Source: CBDFHJ01 sp965247635
GTDB taxonomy: Bacteria > Chloroflexota > Dehalococcoidia > Lucifugimonadales > Australimonadaceae
Reading direction: 5' to 3'
DNA: 64,000 nt
NCBI GenBank assembly: GCA_965247635.1
Contig: CBDFHJ010000007.1
Coordinates: forward strand, 356,034-420,033
The position numbers were made by a program, and so were the translations under genes. Numbering within the stretch: position 1 is the stretch's first letter; each line of letters starts with the position of its first letter. Positions 43,914 through 52,330 of this stretch are shown one piece after another. The notes under the pieces were generated by a model that was not told the DNA's origin, ran no database searches, and saw nothing but the letters and a program-made list of their open reading frames with translations.

Positions 43914-44090
43914 ATGACCATTGATTCGGTAGACGCCGCCACCTGTACCTGCGGATCCACGACCGCAGTCGTCTTCGAAGTCGCCCCAGAGCCCCGCTTT
44001 CAGCGCAGAGGTCGTTGGCGAGGATGCGGCTTCTATCAGAGCGCGGCCTTCCTCGGGGACAGGGTAAACCTGAGCCTCTTCGGGCTGTAG
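43914..44090 (+). CDS. Possible leader ORF of the heme operon
   Basis: A 58-codon frame begins MTIDSVDAATCTCGSTTAVV, with GGAGAG before the ATG, about 40 bases after the predicted transcription start. It has three clustered cysteines (two in CTC) and no known family. It lies in the 530-base leader before hmuT. The ribosome site favours translation, the lack of homologs known to me does not. The rest of the leader (44091-44401) shows nothing I can name. Confidence 0.3.
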   Translation: MTIDSVDAATCTCGSTTAVVFEVAPEPRFQRRGRWRGCGFYQSAAFLGDRVNLSLFGL

Positions 44091-44401
44091 GGCATGTCCA
44101 TCTCGCTCCATGACGGTCACTTGATCGAGGCGGACGTGGAGTCGCGACGATCAGTCTTTCTTCTCTCTTGTCTTTGTATCCGGCGGTCTCATCTGACGTA
44201 CTCCGATCTATCCGATCGATACCGTGCTGACCGGCATCCGCCCCGACGTACCTTATACATAGGGGAGTCATCTTGGACTGGACTGGTCGCCCTCCTCCTG
44301 AAGGCACCGCAAGCCAGATCCACCTTGTGAGAGCGAAATGCGTATTCCGCCGATACACGAGGCGGCTTCGCGTGCTGAAAAGAATTAAGAAGGAGTGCAA
44401 G

Positions 44402-45532
44402 ATGAGGAGAGTATTGCCCATGAAATCTATTGCGGCTACTATCGCGCTTGTTGTCGTGGTCATGCTGGCCGGGTGTGGCGGCGAGTCGGCGACATCAACC
44501 CCAGGGCGCACAGCGATGGCGCCAGCCCCAACGGCAACGATGCCGGCCCCAATGGCGCCAGTGTCGACATCAACCCCAAGGCCCACGGCGGCGACGCCCT
44601 CCCCAACAGTAACAGCGCCGCCGACGGCAACCCCAACGCCAACCTCGACGCCCACCGCAACCCCAGACCCACTGGCTCCGCAGTTGCCAGCGCAGATCAC
44701 CGACGTTCTGGGCAACCAGGTCACCGTGACGGACATCAGCCGGATCGTGGTTATGAATGGCGACTTTACGGAGGTGGTCTTCGCTCTCGGGCTCGGGGAG
44801 AATGTCGTCGCGGTCGACACCAGCGCGACCTACCCTACAGAGGTTACGAATCTCCCGCAGGTCGGCTACCAGAGGAGGCTTAGCGCCGAAGGCGTCCTCT
44901 CAATGGACCCCACCTTGGTCATAGGAAACACCAACGCAGGCCCACCGGAAGTCCTCGAGCAGATCCGCGCTACGGGCGTGCCTGTGGTGGTCCTCGAATC
45001 AGTAACCACCGTCGACGGGGGGCCGCGGAAGATCCGCGGGATCGCACAAGCGCTCGGAGTCCCCGTCAGAGGAGAGGCGCTTGCAGCAGAGCTCGAAGCC
45101 CAGATTAGCGAGGTTCGGGCGCTTTCGGCTCAGGCCCAGGAACGACCAACCACCGTATTCCTCTACATGCGCGGGCTGGACACACTCTTCCTGGGCGGAG
45201 AGGGACACCTTAGCCACGAGCTATTCGAGGCCAGCGGGGCGGTCAGCGGCGGGGCGGCCTTGGGGGTAACGGCGGAAGCCATACCGCTGACCGCCGAGTC
45301 CCTCGCCGCAGCGGACCCTGATTGCATCGTCGTGCTCACCAGGGGACTCGAGTCAGTCGGCGGACTTGAGGGAATCGTGGCCATCCCCGGGGTGGGAGAG
45401 ACCACCGCCGCACAAGAAGGATGTATCCTCGACTTCGATGATCAGTACTTCGGCGGTGGCGGCCCCCGCATGGGGCAGTTGCTCATGGAGCTGTTGCAGG
45501 TATTCCATTCGGACCTGGCGCCGGCCAAGTGA
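44402..45532 (+). CDS. hmuT: Heme ABC transporter substrate-binding lipoprotein
   Basis: The 376-residue protein has a lipobox (VMLAGC), a Thr/Pro/Ala linker of about 60 residues and a periplasmic-binding domain of the HmuT type. Family blocks are VAVDTSATYP, LPQVGYQRRLSAEGVLSMDP, GPPEVLEQIRATGVPVVVL and GLESVGGLEGIVAIPGV. It should capture heme outside the membrane. AAGGAGTGCAAG precedes the ATG at 44402; an open frame to 44273 is not used. The TGA overlaps the hmuU ATG. Confidence 0.9.
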   Translation: MRRVLPMKSIAATIALVVVVMLAGCGGESATSTPGRTAMAPAPTATMPAPMAPVSTSTPRPTAATPSPTVTAPPTATPTPTSTPTATPDPLAPQLPAQITDVLGNQVTVTDISRIVVMNGDFTEVVFALGLGENVVAVDTSATYPTEVTNLPQVGYQRRLSAEGVLSMDPTLVIGNTNAGPPEVLEQIRATGVPVVVLESVTTVDGGPRKIRGIAQALGVPVRGEALAAELEAQISEVRALSAQAQERPTTVFLYMRGLDTLFLGGEGHLSHELFEASGAVSGGAALGVTAEAIPLTAESLAAADPDCIVVLTRGLESVGGLEGIVAIPGVGETTAAQEGCILDFDDQYFGGGGPRMGQLLMELLQVFHSDLAPAK

Positions 45533-46638
45533 TGGCGATGATTGGAACAAAAGTGCTAACGCCACTGCGTGTGCTCCGGCGGGCGGCAAGCCGGCGCACG
45601 GATAGGCCGCGGCTCACCGCCTCCACGCTGCTGGGGGTCATGCTGGCGCTCTTTGTCGTCGCGCTGTTCGCGAACGTGGGCATGGGAGCGGTAGAGATTC
45701 CGCCGGCGCAGGCCCTCTCTATCCTGCTCAGCCACGCAGGAATAGAGAGGGGCGCCTCCTTCGAGCCGCGAACCGATGCGATCCTTTGGAACATACGCCT
45801 GCCTCGTGTCGTCCTGGGCATCCTGGTCGGCGGGAGCTTGGGCGTTGCGGGGGCTTCGCTGCAGGGCGTCTTCCGGAACCCCCTCGCCGAGCCTGGCATT
45901 ATCGGCGTGTCCAGCGGGGCGGCCGTCGGCGCCGTGGCGGCAATCGTCCTGGGGTTCACCTTATTCGGCGCAACCAGCATTGCGGTGTTGGCGTTCATCT
46001 GCAGTTTCATTGCCACCGTCATCGTCTACTTGGTTGCGCGGACGTACGGCCAGACTGAGGTGACGACGCTGATCCTTGCAGGAATCGCTGTGAACGCGAC
46101 GGCGGGCGCCGCCACGGGCATGCTCACGTTCATCGCAGACGACAACCAGTTGCGCAGCATCACGTTCTGGACGCTGGGCAGCGTGGGCGGAGCGACGTGG
46201 CCCGTGGTCAGATCAGTCACGCCCCTCTTCCTCGTGGGCCTCGTGCTCCTACCGTTCTGGGCCCGCTCGCTGAACCTCCTGACCCTCGGAGACCGGGAGG
46301 CCCGCCACCTGGGTGTGGCGACGGAGCGCGTCCGCTTGAGTGTGATCGGCCTGAGCGCCCTCATCACCGGGGCGGCCGTTTCGGTGGCGGGCATTATTGG
46401 GTTCGTGGGGCTGGTCGTGCCCCACGTCATCAGACTCATCGTGGGACCAGACCACCGCTTCCTCCTACCCGCGAGCATCCTCGGCGGGGCGACGGCGTTG
46501 CTCATGGCCGACCTCCTCGCTCGGACTGTCGTCGTCCCCGCGGAACTGCCGCTCGGAGTCGTCACTGCAATGGTAGGCGGCCCATTCTTCCTATGGCTCA
46601 TCCACCGGACGCGCTCGAATTGGGGAGGTACAGAATGA
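45532..46638 (+). CDS. hmuU: Heme ABC transporter permease, FecCD family
   Basis: The 368-residue FecCD-type permease has about ten transmembrane segments. The block LGVAGASLQGVFRNPLAEPGIIGVSSGAA is typical of HmuU, and GFVGLVVPHVIRLIVGPDHRFLLP is the ATPase-contact loop. The ATG at 45532 overlaps the hmuT stop (TGATG); a GTG at 45529 is possible. It overlaps hmuV as ATGA. Confidence 0.93.
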   Translation: MAMIGTKVLTPLRVLRRAASRRTDRPRLTASTLLGVMLALFVVALFANVGMGAVEIPPAQALSILLSHAGIERGASFEPRTDAILWNIRLPRVVLGILVGGSLGVAGASLQGVFRNPLAEPGIIGVSSGAAVGAVAAIVLGFTLFGATSIAVLAFICSFIATVIVYLVARTYGQTEVTTLILAGIAVNATAGAATGMLTFIADDNQLRSITFWTLGSVGGATWPVVRSVTPLFLVGLVLLPFWARSLNLLTLGDREARHLGVATERVRLSVIGLSALITGAAVSVAGIIGFVGLVVPHVIRLIVGPDHRFLLPASILGGATALLMADLLARTVVVPAELPLGVVTAMVGGPFFLWLIHRTRSNWGGTE

Positions 46639-47471
46639 CACCTGGTCTGAGGGCGAATCGCGTCAGCTACGCCGTGCAGGACAAAGCGCTGTTGAGCAAG
46701 GTCGATGTGGACCTCCACTCCGGCGAGATGCTGGCGATTGTAGGTCCGAACGGCGCCGGCAAGTCGACCCTCTGCGCGGTTCTGGCCGGTGACCTCTCGC
46801 CCATGGAAGGCGAGGTTGAGGTGTGCGGCCGCACGGTTCGTACCACCAAGCCCGCCGCTCTTGCCCGTCTGCGGTCGATGCTCAGTCAGCACACCCCCCT
46901 GCGCTTTCCGTTCACCACGCGTGAGGTAGTGCTGATGGGGCGGCATCCGCACATTTCGCGGTGGAAGTCCCTCACCGAGACCGACTATGCGTTGGCGGAA
47001 GGCGCTATGCAGAGTACCCAGGTGCTGCACTTGGCCGATCGCCTCTACCCAACCCTTTCGGGAGGCGAGCAGCGGCGCGTCTCGCTTGCCCGCGTACTTG
47101 CCCAAGACACGCCGGTCGTCCTGTTAGATGAGCCGACAACTGCCTTGGATATCGGCCATCAACAGTTGGTCATGGCGCTCTGCAGGCAGCTCGCAAACGA
47201 TGGGCGAGCCATTCTCGCGGTGCTCCATGACTTGAATCTGGCTGGCGCCTACGCGGACAGGGTCATGGTCATGTCAGATGGCGAAGTTGTTGCGATCGGC
47301 AAGCCGGAGGAGGTGCTGTGCTCTGACCTTCTGTCCGCGGTGTTCAATCAGCAAGTCATGGTGATACCACATCCCCAGACGGACAGGCCCGTCGTGCTGG
47401 TGTCGTACGAAGGAGAGGTAGCGAGCGTTCCCGCCGTGGAGAGATCATGGGTATCGATTTTGAAAAACTAG
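46635..47471 (+). CDS. hmuV: Heme ABC transporter ATP-binding protein
   Basis: The 278-residue ATPase has Walker A GPNGAGKST, the HmuV-type LSQHTPLRFPFTTREVVLMGRHPH block containing the Q-loop, the signature LSGGEQRRVSLARVL, Walker B PVVLLDEPTTALD and the H-loop in AVLHDLNLAG. It powers HmuU. The ATG at 46635 overlaps the hmuU stop by four bases. The gene for the heme oxygenase starts 11 bases after its stop. Confidence 0.93.
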   Translation: MTPGLRANRVSYAVQDKALLSKVDVDLHSGEMLAIVGPNGAGKSTLCAVLAGDLSPMEGEVEVCGRTVRTTKPAALARLRSMLSQHTPLRFPFTTREVVLMGRHPHISRWKSLTETDYALAEGAMQSTQVLHLADRLYPTLSGGEQRRVSLARVLAQDTPVVLLDEPTTALDIGHQQLVMALCRQLANDGRAILAVLHDLNLAGAYADRVMVMSDGEVVAIGKPEEVLCSDLLSAVFNQQVMVIPHPQTDRPVVLVSYEGEVASVPAVERSWVSILKN

Positions 47472-47482
47472 AGGTGCGAGAT

Positions 47483-47794
47483 ATGAGTGTCGTAAAGGTC
47501 AATGCCATCACTGTGCCGGAAGGCAAGGGTGCGGAGCTGGAGGCGCGGTTCGGCAGCCGCGTTCGCGAGGTGGAGCACATGGAAGGCTTCGAGAGCTTTG
47601 AGTTGCTCCGGCCGGTGGAGGGCGAAGACCGCTATTTCGTCTACACCCGATGGCGGTCCGAAGAGGACTTCCAGCGTTGGGTAAACAGCGAGGAGTTCAT
47701 CAAGGGCCACGCCAGGAGAGAAAAAGAGGGACCTGTCGCCACGCATGCCACGCTGCTCTCGTTCGAGGTGGTAGAGTGGCCCCTGACGCCGTAG
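47483..47794 (+). CDS. Heme-degrading monooxygenase, MhuD/IsdG type
   Basis: The 103-residue ABM-fold protein closely follows mycobacterial MhuD: VVKVNAITVP with the catalytic Asn, ELLRPVEGEDRYFVYTRW with the catalytic Trp region, and the heme-binding His in FIKGHARRE. It should open imported heme to release iron. GAGGTGCGAGAT precedes the ATG at 47483. Its place after hmuTUV supports the assignment. Whether it releases CO or formaldehyde, and which bilin it makes, cannot be told. Confidence 0.9.
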   Translation: MSVVKVNAITVPEGKGAELEARFGSRVREVEHMEGFESFELLRPVEGEDRYFVYTRWRSEEDFQRWVNSEEFIKGHARREKEGPVATHATLLSFEVVEWPLTP

Positions 47795-47849
47795 CGATGA
47801 AGGAAGCGGTCTTATAGCGCGCAGAAGGCCTGTCAACGAGGAGGTGCAG

Positions 47850-48197
47850 ATGGATGTCCAGAGAGTCGTCTTTATGCTGATGGTGCAGGAGATGGACCGA
47901 GCCATAGCCTTCTACAGGGATGTCATCGGCCTCAAGCTGCAGCTGCACGAGGGGAATTGGGCCGAGTTGGGCCACGACGACGCAGTGGTGGCTCTGCACG
48001 GTGGGCGCAACGGCGAGTACCGCTCCACCGGTCTGGCGTTCACCGTCGCCGACATCGCCGCAGCGTGCGAAGAGGTGAGACTCGGCGGAGGTAGGATCAT
48101 CCAGGATCCCGTGGAGCGCCCCGTGGAGGGCATCATCCTGGCCCGCCTAGTGGACCCCGAAGGCAACGGCTTCGACCTCGCCCAGAGCGCCCGGTAA
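47850..48197 (+). CDS. VOC-family (glyoxalase/bleomycin-resistance fold) protein
   Basis: The 115-residue protein has the paired beta-alpha-beta-beta-beta pattern: MVQEMDRAIAFYRDVIGLKL and the C-terminal ILARLVDPEGNGFDLAQS with the metal Glu position. GAGGAGGTGCAG precedes the ATG. In this operon it might bind a bilin, heme or an organic iron chelate, which is inference. A remnant of a second copy lies at 49316-49396. Confidence 0.85.
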   Translation: MDVQRVVFMLMVQEMDRAIAFYRDVIGLKLQLHEGNWAELGHDDAVVALHGGRNGEYRSTGLAFTVADIAAACEEVRLGGGRIIQDPVERPVEGIILARLVDPEGNGFDLAQSAR

Positions 48198-48324
48198 CAG
48201 TCCAGGCCGCTCGATCAGCAGGAACAGAGGAGTTCGGGCATTCTGCAGGGAGGTTTTTCGAGTCACATCCGGCGAACCATGGAAAGAGGTGAAGTGGGCC
48301 TCGGACGCCACCCCGGGATAAGAC

Positions 48325-48380
48325 AACCCGGGACCGGTGGCTACGAACGCTACACTGCTCTCGTTCGAGGTGGTAGAAGC
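48325..48380 (+). pseudogene. Remnant of a second mhuD-like 3' end
   Basis: The stretch matches the 3' end of the heme oxygenase gene (about 47735-47780): both contain ACGCTACACTGCTCTCG-like text continuing into TTCGAGGTGGTAGA, reading TLLSFEVVE. No start or upstream part remains. It lies in the 235-base gap between the VOC gene and the siderophore-interacting protein gene. Confidence 0.75.
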
Positions 48381-48432
48381 GGCCCGATAAGACGCAGAAT
48401 GGACGCGCAGAACAGGAAGGAGAACAGATTCC

Positions 48433-49263
48433 ATGACACCTTCGATTCCCATGAACGCCCCGTCAGTCCCCTTCAAGCGTCCGCCGCCCCGCGTCGTCGA
48501 GGTGCGGCGCGTTACCCGACTCACGCCTCGCATGGTGCGCATAACCTTCGGAGGCGAGCAGATGGCGGGGTTCGAGTCCAACGGTCCTGCCGAGCACCTG
48601 CGCGTCTACATGCCGGACAGTGAGACAGGGGAGCTTCTCCTGCCCGTCATGGGGCCGGAAGGCAACGCTTTTCCGGAAAACAGGGAGCACCCGGCAAGCC
48701 GCGTGTACACCCCGCGCCGGTGGGACCCGGAGGCGCGCGAGCTGGACATAGACATCGCTCTCCACGACGAGGGCCCCGGCCCGGCGTGGGCCACGGGTGT
48801 GAAGGAGGGCGACATCGCCGTCATCAGTGGACGCGCTGGGGGTACTTACTTCCCCGACTTGGACGCCGACTGGTATCTCATCGGCGGAGACGAGGCTGCG
48901 CTGCCCGCCATAGGCACGCTCCTCGAAGTCCTGCCGTCCTCTATGCGGGCCTACGTCCTAGCGGAGGTGCTGGACGCGGACGAGGAGTTGGAGTTGGAGT
49001 CGGCGGCCGGGCTGCAGATACAGTGGCTACACCGCCCGCCGGGCGAGATGCCGGGCCGGGCGCTTGCCGCCGCGATGCACGCGGCTGAGTTGCCCAAGGG
49101 AAGGGGCTACGTTTGGGTCAGCTGCGAGGCAGCCATCATGCGGGAGATACGCAGGCACTTCATCGAGGAGCGCGGCCTTGACCGCTCAATGCTGCGGACG
49201 CAAGGCTATTGGAAGGCCGGCGAGTCCAATCACCCGGACCACGACATGGGCGAGGACGTGTAA
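48433..49263 (+). CDS. Siderophore-interacting protein, FAD-dependent ferric-chelate reductase
   Basis: The 276-residue protein has the SIP-family layout: an FAD barrel with SRVYTPRRWD, a NAD(P)H domain with YLIGGDEAALPAIGTLLE, and the terminal GYWKAGESNHPDHDMGE motif. It should reduce ferric siderophores or ferric bilin complexes in the cytoplasm. AAGGAG lies ten bases before the ATG. It may also supply electrons to the heme oxygenase upstream; this is a guess from position. Confidence 0.92.
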   Translation: MTPSIPMNAPSVPFKRPPPRVVEVRRVTRLTPRMVRITFGGEQMAGFESNGPAEHLRVYMPDSETGELLLPVMGPEGNAFPENREHPASRVYTPRRWDPEARELDIDIALHDEGPGPAWATGVKEGDIAVISGRAGGTYFPDLDADWYLIGGDEAALPAIGTLLEVLPSSMRAYVLAEVLDADEELELESAAGLQIQWLHRPPGEMPGRALAAAMHAAELPKGRGYVWVSCEAAIMREIRRHFIEERGLDRSMLRTQGYWKAGESNHPDHDMGEDV

Positions 49264-49315
49264 GCCACCCGTCTCCACCCACCCGATATCAGCGCTCTGC
49301 GCTATAGCGTCCTCC

Positions 49316-49396
49316 GGCGACGTCATCGGCCTCAAGCTACGGCTGCATGAGGGGAATTGGACCAAGCTAGGCTACGACGACGCGGTGGTGGCTCCG
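49316..49396 (+). pseudogene. Remnant of a second VOC gene
   Basis: The stretch reads DVIGLKLRLHEGNWTKLGYD and DAVVA in one frame and matches the middle of the VOC gene at 47850-48197. Neither start nor end remains. Past 49400 the frame is lost, and 49400-49612 shows nothing I can name. Confidence 0.8.
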
Positions 49397-49612
49397 CTCT
49401 ATCTATATGAAGAGCTTGAACCTCATTATGAAGGTTCTTGATTTTGTCCAGTTTGGTGGGCCTAAGTTGACGGTAGGCAGAACCGTCTTTGAACTTCGGA
49501 TGGAGTTGTGAGTTGCTGCCCCAGCTGATTCATAGGCAAATGGGCGGGCAGGAACGACGCCAGCCACTCCAGATGCTGTCTGCTCCCAGAAGTGCGAATC
49601 CCACTGGCCTCC

Positions 49613-51481
49613 TCAGGGTAGGATACATACAGTGCAGCGCCCTCTACCCTCAAAGTCATGCTTTAGCTTAGCCCGGTCCACGACTGCGTTGTCAGGGTCA
49701 TAGACAACGAACAGGATGTGTGATTCCTGCGGATACTTCGTCAAGTCGGCAGCCATTCCTTCCGTGACTTTGCTCGGAGGTGTTCCCTTCCTGATGTATT
49801 TTCCTTCAATCAACAGGTGCCCGCGCTCTGGCGAGAAGTCGGGCACGACGCCGGCACCTGCAAAGGGCACGGCAGGGTGTTCCCTCTGCAAATCCTCGCG
49901 CCACGTGTCCAAGAGTCCCTCTATCTTGTCGTTCAGGTCGGCCTCGCTGGCTGGCCGTACGCTCCGAAATGACTTGGGGAGGGCAGACTCGAGGCTATTT
50001 TCAATAGAAGTGACCAAGCGTTCGATAGGCTCCTTCAGGAACTCCCTGTCAGAAACAACTCTCAACAAGGAATCCGGTGCCAGCGGACTAAAGACCCCTT
50101 CATGGACATCTCGCATACGTCGAAGCGCAGAGGCCACTTGCTTCCCATGCCTTGAGCAAAGGTCCCAGATCTTGTCCACCAATTCGGTTTCGTCTTCATA
50201 GCCCGGTACCCAGCCTAGAAGCATCTGAAGCTCGTCGAGCGTTTCGTTGTAGAAGCGCTGTTGGTTCCAATTCGAGTAGTTGGCTGCCTGTCTCAAATAG
50301 TCTACAGCGGTTGTCTTACCTTCTGGCGATGGGATGCTGGAAGTGATGATATTCGTTGCGTACAGACTTTCGTTGTCCAGAATGTCCGCACCAGCCCCAT
50401 AAACCCCTATCCGCCGGTCCAAACACTGGAAGCACTCTCCACAGTGAGTGGCATTCGGCCCTGAATTGTATGTGTGACTGCATGACACCGAACTAGGGAT
50501 CAAGCGCCCACGGCCAGAGTCTTTGAGGTACTCCACCACGTCAGATTTGGTGTGCCACAGAAATGGTGTTTCCAGGGTGAAGGGCTTTTCTGTGATGATT
50601 GAGAATAGATATGCTAAAAGCCCAATAGTTTGAGGGTGAGTCGTACGGCTGGCTCGCGCATTAATGAGATCATCCCGTCGAGCAAAATTCAGACTGGTAA
50701 CTCCATTCTCACAAATGTAGAAGCGATCACGTCCAAACGCTGTGGCCAAAGCGAAAGCGATGCTTCCGTATAGGAAGGGTCTGCTGCGCTGCGTTTCCTC
50801 TTTAGGCCTGATTCCCTGAAGGTGAGTCTTGAATTGGTAGGGGCTAACGCGACCACGGTAATCCCTCTGCAACGCGGACGCGAGACCTCGTTGTGTGCGA
50901 ATGGTTCCAACTTGGGATAAGTGGCTAACTAAGCAAACGTGTTCACTGGTTTGCTCAAGTCGTTGGACGGCACCTGCAAGGGAATCAAGTCCACCAGAGA
51001 ACAGCAAGATGGAGAACTCTCCATCTTGCTCCAGCGAGAATTGTTCCCTGTCGAATAGACTCGTAGGTGGAGTGGTATGACCAGCTTGAAACGTAAACCG
51101 ATAGTCTTTATCGCCAGTGGCGAATCGGAGTACGGCTCCCAGGGCTTCGCCCACACGCGGCTGACGCCAAAACTCATAGTCTCTGACCTTCACAACGAAA
51201 TGAAGGCTTCTGGACCACGACTGATACTCGACTGCGGTCTTTGGACCCCTGGGGGTCAGTCGGTCGGCCGCAAACACGTACGCCGCAATCTCCAGCAGGT
51301 CTAGGTACCTATCGGGCAGATGGAATACGCTCCGAACGAAGTCAGGCAACCCGAGGCGTACTACAGGGAGTTCGCCACCAGATGACCGATAATCCAAGAC
51401 TGTGCACTCTGACGGATCTACCCCATCGGTCAGGGTCGTCCCGTTGCACAGGTAGACTGCACATGTCCCGTCGGTCTTCAT
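49613..51481 (-). CDS. QueC/QatC-like PP-loop protein fused to a PD-(D/E)xK nuclease domain
   Basis: The 622-residue protein has three parts. Residues 1-150 carry no motif I know. Residues 155-380 are a QueC-like PP-loop ATPase with SGGLDS at 162-167 and a zinc motif C334, C347, C350 and C353 (HCGECFQC), as in QueC, QatC and Cap9. Residues 510-622 have E515 in a helix, P547-D548 and E559-G-K561, the PD-(D/E)xK nuclease pattern. Ordinary QueC is about 230 residues and QatC, as far as I know, about 450, so the nuclease is an added domain. The ATG overlaps the stop of the preceding gene (ATGA). A defence role by nucleic-acid cleavage is inferred from the domains and from the AbiE and restriction-like neighbours. 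Confidence 0.8.
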   Translation of the reverse strand: MKTDGTCAVYLCNGTTLTDGVDPSECTVLDYRSSGGELPVVRLGLPDFVRSVFHLPDRYLDLLEIAAYVFAADRLTPRGPKTAVEYQSWSRSLHFVVKVRDYEFWRQPRVGEALGAVLRFATGDKDYRFTFQAGHTTPPTSLFDREQFSLEQDGEFSILLFSGGLDSLAGAVQRLEQTSEHVCLVSHLSQVGTIRTQRGLASALQRDYRGRVSPYQFKTHLQGIRPKEETQRSRPFLYGSIAFALATAFGRDRFYICENGVTSLNFARRDDLINARASRTTHPQTIGLLAYLFSIITEKPFTLETPFLWHTKSDVVEYLKDSGRGRLIPSSVSCSHTYNSGPNATHCGECFQCLDRRIGVYGAGADILDNESLYATNIITSSIPSPEGKTTAVDYLRQAANYSNWNQQRFYNETLDELQMLLGWVPGYEDETELVDKIWDLCSRHGKQVASALRRMRDVHEGVFSPLAPDSLLRVVSDREFLKEPIERLVTSIENSLESALPKSFRSVRPASEADLNDKIEGLLDTWREDLQREHPAVPFAGAGVVPDFSPERGHLLIEGKYIRKGTPPSKVTEGMAADLTKYPQESHILFVVYDPDNAVVDRAKLKHDFEGRGRCTVCILP

Positions 51482-52260
51482 TGCGGAGACGCCTCACGGT
51501 GGAGTTCCTCCCGCAGCTTCCCGACTGAGTGGGAAAGGAATCCTGATATCTCGTCTGCGGTCGGCATTCCCTGGCTCGCGTAGCGATTGAACCAACCTGC
51601 CGCGAACGACTGAGTGATCCTGGCTGTTTCGAAGGCGTGGTGTGATACAACGTCAACGTGGTCTTCAAGGCGACGAGCGAGCCTTTCGCGGTCCTCCGTG
51701 CTGGTCAGATGAGAAGAAGCCTCTCGACCGATGAAGTAGTTGAGGTAACGTTCCACAAACTTCCCGAAGAACAGACGCGCCACTTCACAGAAGCCCCTGC
51801 CATCGCTTGCTCTTCTCCACACTTCAGAGGCTTGTTGGTGCTCACCTGTGAAGGAGAGTTGGCGAGTTTGTTGCTCTGTCCAAATCGAGATAGCATCTAC
51901 AGCCGCCTTGCGCGCTAATTCGGCATATTCAGCTGACTGCCTGTTCTCAGCGACATACTGCCCGAGTGCATTCGCAAGGTTGAGTGGCGACGGGTTGGCC
52001 TCCAGATCGATGGCAAGACCACCAAGTGAAGACCTATCGACTTCTGGAGAAGCTGACAGCGCAAGGCCGACGAGAAACCGGAAGGAAGCAGCAAATCCGG
52101 CGTCTCCTTGAATGGATAGCAAACGAGAGCGGACGTTCTCAAGGGTTGCATTGGCCAGCCCAGGAACATCTCCGTCAACCGCAACTGCATCCGCAATGCC
52201 GCCTACCACAGCCTGCCATGGCTTCGTTCGTGGTAGTGCCCCTACACGCTCATGCCCCAT
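51478..52260 (-). CDS. Helical partner of the QueC-like nuclease, N-terminal Met-Gly (QatB-like by position)
   Basis: The 260-residue protein is predicted mostly helical. It begins MGHERVGALPRTKPWQAV; an in-frame stop five codons upstream fixes this start, so the mature N-terminus is probably glycine. The block RLFFGKFVERYLNYFIGREAS near residue 175 may be a conserved core. I recall that QatB, partner of QatC, also begins Met-Gly, and that QueC-like enzymes of this class have been linked to modification of an N-terminal glycine; I cannot verify this here. It is coupled to the next gene by an ATGA overlap and lies 70 bases after abiEii. Confidence 0.6.
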   Translation of the reverse strand: MGHERVGALPRTKPWQAVVGGIADAVAVDGDVPGLANATLENVRSRLLSIQGDAGFAASFRFLVGLALSASPEVDRSSLGGLAIDLEANPSPLNLANALGQYVAENRQSAEYAELARKAAVDAISIWTEQQTRQLSFTGEHQQASEVWRRASDGRGFCEVARLFFGKFVERYLNYFIGREASSHLTSTEDRERLARRLEDHVDVVSHHAFETARITQSFAAGWFNRYASQGMPTADEISGFLSHSVGKLREELHREASPQ

Positions 52261-52330
52261 CTTTGAGAAGCTCCATCAAACCAGAAGCACTGTCTTCGAC
52301 ACTCTGTGTACGTTCCAAACCTATACCGCC

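Noticed and set aside
43890..44120. A 76-codon minus-strand frame opposite the putative leader ORF
   Set aside because: No ribosome site, and it would run against the strong plus-strand promoter. I prefer, weakly, the plus-strand ORF.
43873..44820. A 315-codon minus-strand open frame rich in Gly, Ala and Val repeats
   Set aside because: It lies antisense to the hmuT signal and Thr/Pro linker; the GVGVGVAVG text is the mirror of that linker. hmuT is clearly the real gene.
46026..47105. A 359-codon minus-strand frame
   Set aside because: It is antisense to hmuU and hmuV, which have full motif sets; composition is that of a shadow frame.
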